Source: Alcanivorax sp. S6407 (lineage in GTDB: Bacteria > Pseudomonadota > Gammaproteobacteria > Pseudomonadales > Alcanivoracaceae). Taken from it: a stretch of 64,000 nucleotides of DNA. The stretch is taken from assembly GCF_023016115.1 (NCBI RefSeq), contig NZ_JALKBH010000002.1:372001-436000 (forward strand). Direction: 5' to 3'. The notes under the pieces were generated by a model. It was not told where the DNA came from. It saw nothing but the letters and a program-made list of their open reading frames with translations, and did not search any database. The translations under genes were made by a program, and so were the position numbers. The first letter of the stretch is position 1. The number at the start of each line of letters is the position of its first letter. Positions 17,044 to 25,784 of the stretch are shown one piece after another.

Positions 17044-17071
17044 TTAGCGTCAGGCATCCAGCGTCTGGCGT
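17044..17071 (-). repeat. Heptamer array (4 units) abutting the DUF3565 stop
   Basis: In the sense of the DUF3565 gene, the bases right after the TGA read ACGCCAG, ACGCTGG, ATGCCTG, ACGCTAA. With the array at 16668 it forms an inverted pair around the terminator and REPIN. Confidence 0.8.
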
Positions 17072-17281
17072 TCATCCAGGCACCGGCATCCCCCGCTGGC
17101 ACTGGGTACAGGTGACCACCATATCCAGATGCTGGAGCCGACCTTCAGCGGTAGTGACCCAGGGGCGATTGATAAAGGGGGGTTGGTGACGGACGTGCTG
17201 GCGATGGCCACAGGACAATTCCATCACCCAATCGCCGCCCTCATCCTGGCGGAAGCCGTTGACGGTAACCTGGTTTGTCAT
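17072..17281 (-). CDS. DUF3565 domain-containing small protein
   Basis: This 69-residue protein carries the DUF3565 pattern: GFRQDEGGDWVMELSCGHRQHVRHQPPF, then CxxC near the C-terminus (CTQCQRG). The Cys/His pattern (SCGHxxHxRH and CxxC) suggests a metal site, probably zinc. GGAGAG precedes the ATG at 17281. Function unknown. Confidence 0.82.
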   Translation of the reverse strand: MTNQVTVNGFRQDEGGDWVMELSCGHRQHVRHQPPFINRPWVTTAEGRLQHLDMVVTCTQCQRGMPVPG

Positions 17282-17348
17282 GGCATCTCTCCGTAATTCA
17301 CCCACTCCCTCATCATGATCCCTGACAGCCCAGGAATCCAAGAAAGTC

Positions 17349-17486
17349 AGCCTCAAGCTACAACCTACAACGCGGGCAAGGCCTGTGCGGGTCTGACCCT
17401 GAGCCCGCGAGCCCAAGTCATGGACGCGGGCACGGCACAGCTCTCACAGAGGCATCAAGTCGCGTTTTAGCTTGTAGCTTGAGGCT
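17349..17486. repeat. Inverted pair of AGCTACA-type heptamer arrays
   Basis: The plus-strand arm 17349-17376 reads AGCCTCA, AGCTACA, ACCTACA, ACGCGGG. The opposite arm (17459-17486, minus strand) reads AGCCTCA, AGCTACA, AGCTAAA, AACGCGA. This fills much of the 17282-17583 gap; no gene is supported there. Confidence 0.7.
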
Positions 17487-17583
17487 AGCTCTCTCGCGCG
17501 AATCAACAGACAAGGATAAGCTCCGAGCGGCTCCAGAGGGAGGGAGGATACGGTCGTCCCTGACCGGAAATCACAGTGAGGAA

Positions 17584-17982
17584 TCAGTAGGCGCCGCGGA
17601 TCTTGTCGATGCTGGGTTGCAGCACGGTGCGCCAGTGACGACCCAGATCATCACTGTGCTGCTTGTCATGTTTGGCCACGGTTTCCAGCAGAGCTTCCAG
17701 CCAATACTCATAGAGATAAGGCTGGATGTTGTAACCCTCGCGGTTATGGGTCTTGCCCAGATGGGCCAGCTTGTTGTCCGAGGCACCTCGAGCCACCATG
17801 ATCAACCACATGATCCCGGCCCGCAGCAAGCGGCGCTGCTCGTCCATGTCGGTGTTGACAAAGACACTGCGCACTTCATCGCTCTTGCCCTGAAAAATGC
17901 GATAGAAATCTTCGAAGAAATGCTCGGATGCGCAGCATCTCCCATAGCTCTGAAACACAGCGTCAGAGGGTTGTAGTTCCAC
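17584..17982 (-). CDS. Globin family protein
   Basis: This 132-residue single-domain globin has FFEDFYRIFQGKSDEVRSVF (helices A-B), NTDMDEQRRLLRAGI (C-E) and the likely proximal histidine in LGKTHNREGYNIQPYLYEYW (F-G). It differs from the truncated haemoglobin at 14410. The start is GTG at 17982, nine bases after a GGAG; a TTG at 18003 gives a longer reading with no SD. The binding function (O2, NO or haem sensing) is not determinable. Confidence 0.82.
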   Translation of the reverse strand: MELQPSDAVFQSYGRCCASEHFFEDFYRIFQGKSDEVRSVFVNTDMDEQRRLLRAGIMWLIMVARGASDNKLAHLGKTHNREGYNIQPYLYEYWLEALLETVAKHDKQHSDDLGRHWRTVLQPSIDKIRGAY

Positions 17983-18001
17983 TGTTGTAGTCTCCTGAGA
18001 C

Positions 18002-18030
18002 AAAAAAACGGGCCGGTAATAACCGGCCCG
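18002..18030 (-). terminator. Terminator of the hom-thrC unit
   Basis: CGGGCCGGT (18009-18017) pairs with ACCGGCCCG (18022-18030). On the minus strand the stem is followed by seven T, so it should end transcription after thrC. Confidence 0.92.
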
Positions 18031-18069
18031 CTCCTTGGGGGTTAACGTCCTTTTTGAGCGAACGTTTTG

Positions 18070-19152
18070 TTATTCCATATTGGACAGGATGGCGCCTTTC
18101 ACCGCCTCCAGTTCCGCATCGATAGTCACCATGCGGCTGTCCTGACACTGCGCGATGGCGGTATCCGGATCCTTCAGGCCGTTACCGGTCAGGGTGCAGA
18201 CGATGGTAGACCCTTCCGGAATCTTGCCGCTCAGGATGTCGCGCATGGCGCCACCCAGAGAGGCCGCGGAAGCGGGCTCACAGAATACGCCTTCTTTCTC
18301 GGCGAGCATCTTCTGGGCCGCCAGGATTTCCTTGTCGGTCAGTTCATCGAACCAGCCACCGGAGTCCTTCTGCAGGGCCCAGGCCTTGTCCCAGGACTGC
18401 GGGTTACCGATACGGATAGCGGTTGCCACGGTCTCGGGATCTGCCACCGGGCCGCCACGCATGAACGGTGCAGCGCCTTCAGCCTGATAACCGACCATCT
18501 TCGGCGCAGAGTTCACCACACCGGCTTTCTTGTATTCGCTGTAGCCCATCCAGTGAGCGGTGATATTGCCCGCGTTACCCACAGGCAGACAGTGGAAATC
18601 CGGGGCACGGCCCAGCTCTTCCACGATTTCGAAGGCAGCAGACTTCTGGCCCTGCAAACGATAGGGGTTCACCGAGTTCACGATGGTTACCGGCGCCTTC
18701 TCAGCCACCTGCTTGACCAGCTCCATGCCCTGATCGAAGTTGCCACGGATCTGCATGATCACGGCACCGTACATCATTGCCTGGGCCAGCTTACCCATGG
18801 CGATCTTGCCTTCCGGGATCAGCACGAATGCGGTGATGCCGGCACGGGCAGCATAGGCAGCCGCCGCAGCGGAAGTATTACCGGTGGAGGCACAGATGAT
18901 GGCATTGCTGCCCTCTTCCACGGCCTTGGTCACCGCCATGGTCATGCCGCGGTCCTTGAAGGAACCGGTGGGGTTCAGGCCTTCGTATTTGACGTAGATA
19001 TCCACGTCCTTGCCCAGCATCCTGGGGATGTTCTTCAGGCGGATCAGCGGGGTGTTACCTTCACCCAGGCTGATGATCGGCGTGTCATCATTCACCGGCA
19101 GGTGGTCGCGGTAACGGTTGATCAGGCCGGTGTAACGGTCACGAAAAGGCAT
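18070..19152 (-). CDS. thrC: Threonine synthase
   Basis: This 360-residue PLP enzyme converts O-phosphohomoserine to threonine. It shows the PLP-lysine motif GSFKDRGM and the phosphate-binding, glycine-rich STGNTSAAAAAYAARAG segment. The length and the start (YTGLINRYRDHLPVNDDTPIISLGEGNTPL) fit the short class of threonine synthase. It follows hom on the same strand with a 159-base gap that holds an inverted pair of heptamer arrays, so the two are probably one unit with internal processing or attenuation. Confidence 0.96.
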   Translation of the reverse strand: MPFRDRYTGLINRYRDHLPVNDDTPIISLGEGNTPLIRLKNIPRMLGKDVDIYVKYEGLNPTGSFKDRGMTMAVTKAVEEGSNAIICASTGNTSAAAAAYAARAGITAFVLIPEGKIAMGKLAQAMMYGAVIMQIRGNFDQGMELVKQVAEKAPVTIVNSVNPYRLQGQKSAAFEIVEELGRAPDFHCLPVGNAGNITAHWMGYSEYKKAGVVNSAPKMVGYQAEGAAPFMRGGPVADPETVATAIRIGNPQSWDKAWALQKDSGGWFDELTDKEILAAQKMLAEKEGVFCEPASAASLGGAMRDILSGKIPEGSTIVCTLTGNGLKDPDTAIAQCQDSRMVTIDAELEAVKGAILSNME

Positions 19153-19228
19153 GGGTTTGGTCTCTGCTTCTGATGCACAGCCTCTAAGCCAGGCTCTGCT
19201 GTTCTCGAAAGTGTGTGTTCTTGTCAGC

Positions 19229-19311
19229 CAGCCTGACGCCGGATGCCCGAGGCTGGACGCCAGGACGGCGCATTCTACCGCGTCAGGCGTCTGGCGTCAG
19301 GCCTCTGGCGT
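19229..19311. repeat. Inverted pair of heptamer arrays between hom and thrC
   Basis: The plus-strand arm 19229-19263 reads CAGCCTG, ACGCCGG, ATGCCCG, AGGCTGG, ACGCCAG (five units). The minus-strand arm 19277-19311 starts right at the hom stop and reads ACGCCAG, AGGCCTG, ACGCCAG, ACGCCTG, ACGCGGT (five units). Together they form a long imperfect hairpin inside the putative hom-thrC transcript. Confidence 0.85.
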
Positions 19312-20613
19312 TTAGGCGTCCAGCGTCTCTACCCGGATGCGCATTATATCGCTATCCACGGTGTCCAGGGCAGCGATCTTGTTCAACGCGGCGTTCATGT
19401 CGCCCTCGCGGACCTGGTGAGTCATCATCACGATGGGCACCAGCCCCTGATCCACTTCCCGCTGAACCAGCGCATCAATGCTGACATTATTGTCGCTGAG
19501 GATCCGGGTGATGTCCGCCAGCACCCCGGCCTTGTCCTGTACGTGCAGGCGCAGGTAGAAGCTGCAGGCCACATCGTCGATGGTCAGGATCGGGTCGTCA
19601 GACATGTGGTCGGTGTGGAAGCCCAGATAAGGCACCCGCTCTTCATGATCCACGGTCAGGGCACGGCCCAGCTCGATGATATCCGCCACCACCGCAGACG
19701 CGGTGGGCTCGGCACCGGCGCCGGCACCGTAGAACATGGTCGGGCCCACGGCATCACCGTGGATCATTACTGCGTTCATCACGCCATTCACGGCGGACAG
19801 CATGGTTTCTTTCGGAATCAGAGTCGGGTGCACGCGCAGCTCGATGCCGTTACCGGTGTCCTTGGCGATGCCCAGGTGCTTGATGCGATAGCCGAAGTGC
19901 GCCGCACTGGCCACGTCTTCGATGGTGATACGGCTGATCCCCTCGGTATAGACCTTGGAGAACTGCAGCGGAATACCAAAGGCAATGGAGGCCAGGATGG
20001 TCAGCTTGTGGGCCGCATCAATGCCTTCCACATCGAAGGTGGGATCGGCTTCGGCATAGCCCAGCTTCTGGGCTTCATCCAGCACATCGGAAAAGGCGCG
20101 TGCCCCTTCTTCCATCTCGGTGAGAATGAAATTGCCGGTACCGTTGATGATGCCCGCCAGCCAGTTCACGTGGTTGGCCGCCAGACCTTCGCCCAGGGAT
20201 TTCAGAATCGGAATACCGCCGGCCACGGAAGCTTCGAACGCCACATCCACGCCATTGGCTTCTGCCGCCTGGAAGATCTCGTTGCCATGCTCGGCAATCA
20301 GCGCCTTGTTGGCGGTGACAATATGCTTGCCGTTCTTGATGGCGGTGAGCACCAGCTCACGGGCGGTATCGATACCACCGATCAGCTCCACCAGGATATC
20401 GATGTCCGGGTCGGAGGCCACCGCAAAAATATCACGGGAAACGCGAATACCGCTGATGTCACAGTCCGGATGGTCGCGACGGGCACCAATATGGGTAATC
20501 TCGATCGGGCGCCCCACACGACGGGCAATATCCCGTGCGTTGCGCTTCAGCACGTTAACGGTGCCCGAGCCCACAGTGCCCAGACCTGCAATACCCACCT
20601 TCACTGGATCCAC
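19312..20613 (-). CDS. hom: Homoserine dehydrogenase
   Basis: This enzyme reduces aspartate semialdehyde to homoserine, feeding threonine and methionine. It has 433 residues: a Rossmann NAD(P) domain (KVGIAGLGTVGSGTVNVL), the catalytic domain with SVAGGIPILKSL and EADPTFDVEGIDAAHKL, and a C-terminal ACT domain (about 350-430, YLRLHVQDKAGVLADITRIL) typical of feedback-controlled monofunctional enzymes. I use the GTG at 20613 with GAGG seven bases upstream. alaC lies 63 bases upstream on the same strand. Confidence 0.96.
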   Translation of the reverse strand: MDPVKVGIAGLGTVGSGTVNVLKRNARDIARRVGRPIEITHIGARRDHPDCDISGIRVSRDIFAVASDPDIDILVELIGGIDTARELVLTAIKNGKHIVTANKALIAEHGNEIFQAAEANGVDVAFEASVAGGIPILKSLGEGLAANHVNWLAGIINGTGNFILTEMEEGARAFSDVLDEAQKLGYAEADPTFDVEGIDAAHKLTILASIAFGIPLQFSKVYTEGISRITIEDVASAAHFGYRIKHLGIAKDTGNGIELRVHPTLIPKETMLSAVNGVMNAVMIHGDAVGPTMFYGAGAGAEPTASAVVADIIELGRALTVDHEERVPYLGFHTDHMSDDPILTIDDVACSFYLRLHVQDKAGVLADITRILSDNNVSIDALVQREVDQGLVPIVMMTHQVREGDMNAALNKIAALDTVDSDIMRIRVETLDA

Positions 20614-20676
20614 AGCGTTTCCTCGTTTCATTGCATGTAATTCAATCGACCGGCAGCCGCTCAGGCGGCCACCGCA

Positions 20677-21867
20677 TCAGCCCAGCAGACCATCGTCGCG
20701 GAACATCTTCTTGATGCCGCGGATCGCCTGCCGGGTGCGTTGTTCATTTTCAATCAGGCCAAAGCGCACATGATCATCGCCATATTCACCAAAACCGACG
20801 CCTGGGGAGACTGCCACACCAGCATCAGTGAGGAGCTTCTTGGAGAACTCCAGTGAGCCCATGGCCCTGTAGGGCTCCGGGATTTCCGCCCACACGAACA
20901 TAGTGGCGCGCGGCCGCTCTACCTGCCAGCCAATCTCGGCGAGGCCATCTACCAGCACATCCCGGCGCTTGCGATACATCTCGCAGATCTCGCCGACACA
21001 GCTCTGATCCCCTTCCAGCGCCGCAATGGCCGCCACCTGAATCGGCGTAAAGGTGCCGTAATCCAGATAGGACTTGATCCGCGCCAGCGCATTGATCAGT
21101 TCCGGGTTGCCGCAGCAGAACCCCACCCGCCAGCCGGGCATATTGTAACTCTTTGACAGGGAAAAGAATTCCACTGCCACATCCTTGGCCCCTTCCACTT
21201 CGAGAATGGACGGTGCCTTGTAGCCGTCAAACACGATGTCGGCATAGGCAATATCATGCACCACCCAGATCTGGTGCTCGCGGGCAATAGCCACCACCTT
21301 CTCGAAGAACTCCAGCTCGACACACTGGCCGGTGGGGTTACCGGGGAAGTTCAGCACCAGCATCTTCGGCTTGGGCCAGGATTCCTTGATGGCGCGCTCC
21401 AGCTCCACAAAGAAATCCACCCCTTTCACCATGGGCACGTGGCGGATATCCGCATTGGAGATCACGAAACCGTAGGGGTGAATCGGGTAGCTGGGGTTGG
21501 GCACCAGCACAGTATCCCCGGGCCCCATCGTCGCCAGCGCCAGGTGGGCCAGGCCTTCCTTGGAACCGATGGTGACAATGGCCTCGGATTCCGGATCCAG
21601 ATCCACATTGTAGCGGCGCTGATACCAGTCAGTGATCGCCTTGCGCAGTCGCGGAATGCCGCGGGACTGGGAATAACGATGGGTATCGCCGCGCTGTACC
21701 GTCTCGGTCAGCTTGTCCACGATATGCTTCGGAGTGGGCTGATCCGGGTTGCCCATACCGAAATCGATGATGTCCTCACCCCGCGCTCGCGCAGCCTTCT
21801 TCAGTTCTCCAACGATATTGAAGACATAGGGAGGCAAACGACGAATTCGCTGGAAATCGGTTTCCAC
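20677..21867 (-). CDS. alaC: Alanine aminotransferase (AlaC-type, class I/II)
   Basis: This 396-residue fold-type I PLP enzyme interconverts pyruvate and glutamate with alanine and 2-oxoglutarate. The PLP lysine lies in [15 protein letters not shown], and FPGNPTGQ and [12 protein letters not shown] are conserved substrate and cofactor segments. The start is GTG at 21867; the N-terminus [20 protein letters not shown] matches AlaC/YfdZ. In pseudomonads this gene also lies next to hom-thrC, which supports the call. Confidence 0.92.
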   Translation of the reverse strand: METDFQRIRRLPPYVFNIVGELKKAARARGEDIIDFGMGNPDQPTPKHIVDKLTETVQRGDTHRYSQSRGIPRLRKAITDWYQRRYNVDLDPESEAIVTIGSKEGLAHLALATMGPGDTVLVPNPSYPIHPYGFVISNADIRHVPMVKGVDFFVELERAIKESWPKPKMLVLNFPGNPTGQCVELEFFEKVVAIAREHQIWVVHDIAYADIVFDGYKAPSILEVEGAKDVAVEFFSLSKSYNMPGWRVGFCCGNPELINALARIKSYLDYGTFTPIQVAAIAALEGDQSCVGEICEMYRKRRDVLVDGLAEIGWQVERPRATMFVWAEIPEPYRAMGSLEFSKKLLTDAGVAVSPGVGFGEYGDDHVRFGLIENEQRTRQAIRGIKKMFRDDGLLG

Positions 21868-21963
21868 GACAGCACCTTGGACGAGACCTGAATCTGTGAA
21901 CCAGGTCGGAGTGAAAATAAGGCGGACACATTAACGGGGCGGCCGGTCGCAGTCAATGTAGAA

Positions 21964-22001
21964 GGCCCGCCAGCCGGCGGTTTCACGCTGACTGGCGGGC
22001 C
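21964..22001. terminator. GC-rich hairpin between dsbC and alaC
   Basis: GGCCCGCCAG (21964-21973) pairs with CTGGCGGGCC (21992-22001). There is no T-run, so it is terminator-like only. It lies 26 bases after the dsbC stop codon. Confidence 0.5.
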
Positions 22002-22026
22002 CTGGAAGAGAGATTTTACGCGGCTT

Positions 22027-22791
22027 TTAGTCGAGGCGGTCCATCAGCTGGTCAGGGCTCACATAGCCACCCAGCTGCTTGCCGTCGGTGGTATAGATGG
22101 CCGGCGTGCCGCGCACACCGAACTTCAGCCCCAGACCATACTGTGCATCCACCGGCTTGGCACAATCACCCAGCTCCGCTTCGCTGATCTGGTCATTGAG
22201 CTTGGCATCCGTAAGCGCCTTGGCCGGGTCTTCAGCACACCAGATATGGCGCATGGCCTCGGCAGACTTGGCGGCAGGGCCACCACGGGGGAAGGCCAGA
22301 TAATGCACGGTGACACCTTCCTCGTTGTATTCCTCGATATGACGGTGCAACTTGCGGCAATAACCACAGGTAATGTCAGTAAACACATAGATCTCGTGCT
22401 TCTGGTCTTCCGCCGGATAAGTGATCATCTGGGACAGATCCAGCTTGGAAATCCCTTCCATGCGCACCTGCTCAAGGCGCTGTTCGGCGGGATCAATCAC
22501 TTCGCCGTCCTTGATCTGCAGCAGATTCCCCACCAGCACATAGCCGCCATCATTGCTGACATAGACGGTGTCACGGCCCTGCACTTCCACCTCTACCACA
22601 CCGGCGATGGGAGAAGGACGTACCGCAGAAATCTTGATGCCATCAAAGGCCTCTTCCATCACTTCACGGATCTTGCCCTCATTGGCAACCGGCTCTGCGT
22701 TGTTGACTGCTGCCGCTGTCGCGGTTTCCCCGGTTTCTGCCCCACAGGCGGTGACCAGCCCCATCAGGGCGAATACAAACCATTTTTTCAT
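22027..22791 (-). CDS. dsbC: Thiol:disulfide interchange protein DsbC, predicted lipoprotein
   Basis: This is a periplasmic disulfide isomerase of 254 residues. It has an N-terminal dimerisation domain (about 35-95) and a thioredoxin-like domain with the CGYC active site (in FTDITCGYCRKLH). A further Cys pair (IWCAED ... LGDCAKP) matches the structural disulfide of DsbC, and the cis-Pro segment is GVRGTPAIY. The signal sequence ends with LMGLVTAC, an acceptable lipobox, so it may be lipid-anchored, unlike soluble E. coli DsbC. xerD is 47 bases upstream; the xerD-dsbC pairing also occurs in E. coli and pseudomonads. Confidence 0.92.
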   Translation of the reverse strand: MKKWFVFALMGLVTACGAETGETATAAAVNNAEPVANEGKIREVMEEAFDGIKISAVRPSPIAGVVEVEVQGRDTVYVSNDGGYVLVGNLLQIKDGEVIDPAEQRLEQVRMEGISKLDLSQMITYPAEDQKHEIYVFTDITCGYCRKLHRHIEEYNEEGVTVHYLAFPRGGPAAKSAEAMRHIWCAEDPAKALTDAKLNDQISEAELGDCAKPVDAQYGLGLKFGVRGTPAIYTTDGKQLGGYVSPDQLMDRLD

Positions 22792-22838
22792 TCTGTCGTT
22801 ACTCCTTCATGTTCCCTGATTAGAACCCCGCTGGCCGA

Positions 22839-23747
22839 TCAGGTTCCCGAGCGCGGGTGATGTTTCTGGTATAGATCCTGTAAGCGCTGCTGCGCCACAT
22901 GGGTGTAAATCTGGGTGGTGGAAAGGTCGCTGTGCCCCAACAACAGCTGCACCACGCGCAAGTCCGCGCCATGATTCAATAAATGTGTGGCAAACGCATG
23001 GCGCAGTGTATGAGGTGACAGGCTTTTTTGCACCCCTGCCACTGTGGCCATTTGCTTGATGCGGTGCCAAAAGGTCTGCCGAGTCATGCAGGTACCACGC
23101 TGACTGGGAAACAACAGCTCCTGATCGTTGCCGAGTAGCAGCGGCCGCCCCTCGCGCAGGTAGCGCACCAGCCAGTGCAAAGCCTCTTCGCCCAACGGCA
23201 CCAGGCGCTCCTTGTCTCCTTTGCCGATCACCCGTACCAGCCCCTGACGGGGGTTGATCTGACTCTGGGTCAGGGTGACCAGTTCGGTGACCCGCAAGCC
23301 GGTGGCATAGAGCACTTCCAGCATGGCTCGGTCACGCAGGCCCAGCGGGGTATCCAGATCCGGCGCATTGAGCAGCGCCTCCACATCGGCCTCGGTCAGC
23401 GTCTTGGGCAAAGGACGGCCGGTTTTCGGCCGTTCGATCAGCAATGCCGGGTCTTCGGCGATACGCCCCTCCCGCTTGAGCCAGCGGTAGAACCCCTTGA
23501 TCGCCGACAACTGTCGAGCGGACGAACTGGCTGCCAGCCCCTGTGAAAACCGATACGCCAGATAGTCTTGCAGGTCGGCCCGCTGGCAAGTCAATAATCT
23601 GCCAGACTGCGACTGCAGCCACGCAGACAGCTGATGCAGATCCCGCCGGTAATTGCTCAGACTGTGCTCACTCAGCCCCTTTTCCAGCCACTGCTGATCC
23701 AGCCAGGCATCAATAAGGCGAGCATGTTCATCACTAATTGCTGTCAT
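22839..23747 (-). CDS. xerD: Tyrosine recombinase XerD
   Basis: XerD acts with XerC at dif to resolve chromosome dimers. The 302-residue protein has the core-binding domain (about 1-95) and the catalytic domain with Arg in ATGLRVTELV, Lys in GKGDKERLVPL, HTLRHAFATHLL (H-x-x-R), HSDLSTTQIYTHV (His and the Tyr nucleophile). The start is ATG at 23747. The dsbC gene directly downstream supports the XerD rather than XerC assignment. Confidence 0.95.
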   Translation of the reverse strand: MTAISDEHARLIDAWLDQQWLEKGLSEHSLSNYRRDLHQLSAWLQSQSGRLLTCQRADLQDYLAYRFSQGLAASSSARQLSAIKGFYRWLKREGRIAEDPALLIERPKTGRPLPKTLTEADVEALLNAPDLDTPLGLRDRAMLEVLYATGLRVTELVTLTQSQINPRQGLVRVIGKGDKERLVPLGEEALHWLVRYLREGRPLLLGNDQELLFPSQRGTCMTRQTFWHRIKQMATVAGVQKSLSPHTLRHAFATHLLNHGADLRVVQLLLGHSDLSTTQIYTHVAQQRLQDLYQKHHPRSGT

Positions 23748-23878
23748 TCACAACCTTATGCATCCGGTACCCCCTTTTACCAAATATTACCCCCATACCG
23801 ACATAACCGAACGACAAACGCCGCCGATTCTGGCATCTATGACCTGAAGACAATGATTGAAATAGCAAGGAGAGACAA

Positions 23879-24133
23879 ATGGGCATTCTGTCCTGGATCG
23901 TTTTCGGCCTGATCGCAGGCATCGTGGCCAAATGGATCATGCCGGGCAAGGATCCCGGCGGCTTTATCGTCACCATCCTGCTCGGCATCGCCGGCGCCTT
24001 TGTGGGCGGCTGGCTGGGCTCGATCACCGGTATCGGCGGCTCCGTGGGCAGCTTCAGCCTGGGCAGCTTCGTCACCGCCATCGTCGGCGCGCTGGTGCTG
24101 TTATGGGGCTATCGGATGTTGAAGAAGGCATGA
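23879..24133 (+). CDS. GlsB/YeaQ/YmgE family membrane protein
   Basis: This 84-residue protein is highly hydrophobic, with three glycine-rich membrane helices and the family pattern WIVFGLIAGIVAKWIMPGKDPGGFIVTILLGIAGAFVGG. Such 'transglycosylase-associated' proteins are general-stress membrane proteins with no proven enzyme activity. AAGGAGAG precedes the ATG. A short heptamer array and a terminator follow right after the stop. Confidence 0.92.
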   Translation: MGILSWIVFGLIAGIVAKWIMPGKDPGGFIVTILLGIAGAFVGGWLGSITGIGGSVGSFSLGSFVTAIVGALVLLWGYRMLKKA

Positions 24134-24196
24134 AGCGCCTGACGCCTGACGCCTGACGCAAAAAGGCCCGCCCGGCAACCCGGGCGGGCCTTTTTT
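24134..24196 (+). terminator. Heptamer array plus terminator module (second copy)
   Basis: Just after the YeaQ-like stop come two ACGCCTG units and ACGCAAA, then the same GGCCCGCCCGG/CCGGGCGGGCC hairpin with A and T flanks as at 16770-16805 (here 24160-24196). The shared run continues downstream as TTGCGTCGGTAAAAC in both places. Confidence 0.9.
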
Positions 24197-24221
24197 GCGT
24201 CGGTAAAACACTCTCGATAGC

Positions 24222-24393
24222 CCGCTGTAGGAGAGCCAACTTGTTGGCCGAAAAGCTCTCCGCTGGCATGGTCCCTGTAGAATAACCACCCGCCTTCTGC
24301 CAACCAGTTGGCTCTCGTACATATTCGAGATGCGCCTCTGGAATCCTTACCTCGCTCAGGCTCGGATCGCTTGCAGGCAAGCTCCTACAGCGG
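24222..24393. repeat. Hybrid REPIN-like element
   Basis: The left end has CGCTGTAGGAG and the right end (24358-24393) has GGCTCGGATCGCTTGCAGGC and CTCCTACAGCGG, as in the 16832 element. Inside the left part sits a second type of palindrome: GAGAGCCAAC (24231-24240) and its inverse GTTGGCTCTC (24307-24316). It looks like one REP type inserted in or recombined with another. Confidence 0.75.
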
Positions 24394-24430
24394 CATTCGT
24401 GGAATGCAGAAGTCCGGGTGCGCTCCCGGG

Positions 24431-24465
24431 TTTGCGTGTTGCATGAAGCATGTTGCGTGTTGCAG
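24431..24465 (-). repeat. Heptamer array (5 units) behind the rplS terminator
   Basis: The minus strand reads CTGCAAC, ACGCAAC, ATGCTTC, ATGCAAC, ACGCAAA, directly after the hairpin at 24483-24516 and the lead-in GCGG. It has the same dialect and frame as the arrays behind the porin gene and tRNA-Val. Confidence 0.8.
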
Positions 24466-24482
24466 CCGCAGAGCGGCCCACA

Positions 24483-24516
24483 AAAAAGCCGCCTCCCGAA
24501 AGGAAGCGGCTTTTTT
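24483..24516 (-). terminator. Terminator of the rpsP-rimM-trmD-rplS operon
   Basis: AGCCGCCTCC (24488-24497) pairs with GGAAGCGGCT (24502-24511) with one mismatch. A runs on the 5' side give a T-tract on the minus strand, where the operon ends 103 bases upstream. The rest of the 24134-24618 gap is repeats; I see no gene. Confidence 0.85.
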
Positions 24517-24618
24517 GTTGGAGCTTTTGGTCTGCCCGTCCAGAGGTTGATTCCGCATGCCCTACAGCAAAGGCTGAACCAACATTCGCCCTCGGCAGAC
24601 CCGACGAGTCCGTCAGTC

Positions 24619-24975
24619 TTAACGAATCTTTTCTTTGATTCGAGCGGACTTACCAGAGCGGTCACGCAGGTAGTAGAGCTTGGCGCGGCTCACGTCACCA
24701 CGACGAACGACTTCAATGGAGTCGATCAGCGGGCTGTGCAGCTGAAATACACGCTCAACGCCCACACCGTGGGAGATCTTGCGCACGGTGAACGCAGAGT
24801 TCAGACCGCGGTTACGACGGGCAATAACAACGCCCTGGAACGCCTGCAGACGCTCACGGGTACCTTCTTTCACCTTTACCTGTACGGTAACGGTGTCACC
24901 GGCGCCGAATTCCGGCAGGTCGGCTTTCAGCTGGGCATTTTCGATGCCCTGGATGATCAGGTTCTTGCCGCTCAT
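24619..24975 (-). CDS. rplS: 50S ribosomal protein L19
   Basis: L19 sits at the 30S-50S interface. The 118-residue product shows the family segments [41 protein letters not shown] and [35 protein letters not shown] (in pieces along the protein). The ATG at 24975 has GGAG upstream; the longer frame overlaps trmD and is unlikely. It is the last gene of the rpsP operon. Confidence 0.98.
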   Translation of the reverse strand: MSGKNLIIQGIENAQLKADLPEFGAGDTVTVQVKVKEGTRERLQAFQGVVIARRNRGLNSAFTVRKISHGVGVERVFQLHSPLIDSIEVVRRGDVSRAKLYYLRDRSGKSARIKEKIR

Positions 24976-24985
24976 GGCAATGCTC

Positions 24986-25783
24986 CTATTCGTTCGGTTT
25001 TGCTGTATGCGACGGCTGCTCGGCGATGAACTCATCCAGCAGCTGTTGCTCTTCTTTGCTCAAACCCCGCGCCCGGCGGCGTTCCAGCAGGTCGGGACGC
25101 TGTTGCCAGGTCCGTCCCAGCGCCTGCTTGAGGCGCCAGCGGCGAATCAACTCGTGATTGCCACTCAGCAGTACCGGCGGCACTGCCTGTCCGTTGTACA
25201 CCTCCGGGCGGGTGTAGTGCGGACAATCCAGCAGGTTTTCGAATTCGCCTGAAAACGAATCCTGCTCAGCGGAATCCTGGTGACCCAGCACTCCGGGAAT
25301 CAGTCGGCTGACCGCATCGATCAGCACCAGCGCCGGCAGCTCGCCGCCGCTGAGGACGTAGTCACCGATGGAGAGCTGTTCATCCACCTCGGCTTCAAGC
25401 AAACGCTCATCTACGCCTTCATAGCGCCCCGCCAATAACACCAGGCCGGGCTGCTGTGCCAACGCCTCAGCTTTCGCCTGGGTCAGCGGCTGCCCCTGGG
25501 GGGACAGATAAATCACAGTGGCTGCCGGGTTGGCAGCGCGGGCAGACTGCAGTGCTTTCGCCAGCGGGTCCACCTTCATCACCATGCCGGGGCCACCACC
25601 AAAGGGGCGATCATCCACGGTGCGGTGACGATCTTCGGTGAAATCCCGTGGATTCACGGTTTCCACCTGCAGCTGGCCATTTTCCACTGCCCGCCGCGTC
25701 ACGCCGAAGTCGGTAATCGCCCTGGCCATCTCTGGAAACAGGGTTACCAGAGTCACCGTGTACGGCGTCGAATCCGTCGTCAT
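24986..25783 (-). CDS. trmD: tRNA (guanine(37)-N1)-methyltransferase TrmD
   Basis: This SPOUT methyltransferase makes m1G37 next to the anticodon and so prevents frameshifting. The 265-residue protein has [14 protein letters not shown], the knot-forming [10 protein letters not shown] and [31 protein letters not shown] segments. It lies ten bases upstream of rplS and one base after rimM, in the conserved operon order. Confidence 0.97.
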   Translation of the reverse strand: MTTDSTPYTVTLVTLFPEMARAITDFGVTRRAVENGQLQVETVNPRDFTEDRHRTVDDRPFGGGPGMVMKVDPLAKALQSARAANPAATVIYLSPQGQPLTQAKAEALAQQPGLVLLAGRYEGVDERLLEAEVDEQLSIGDYVLSGGELPALVLIDAVSRLIPGVLGHQDSAEQDSFSGEFENLLDCPHYTRPEVYNGQAVPPVLLSGNHELIRRWRLKQALGRTWQQRPDLLERRRARGLSKEEQQLLDEFIAEQPSHTAKPNE

Positions 25784-25784
25784 G

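Noticed and set aside
24072..24665. 197-codon minus-strand frame across repeats and rplS end
   Set aside because: It reads through a terminator, a REPIN and a heptamer array, and overlaps the YeaQ-like gene and rplS.
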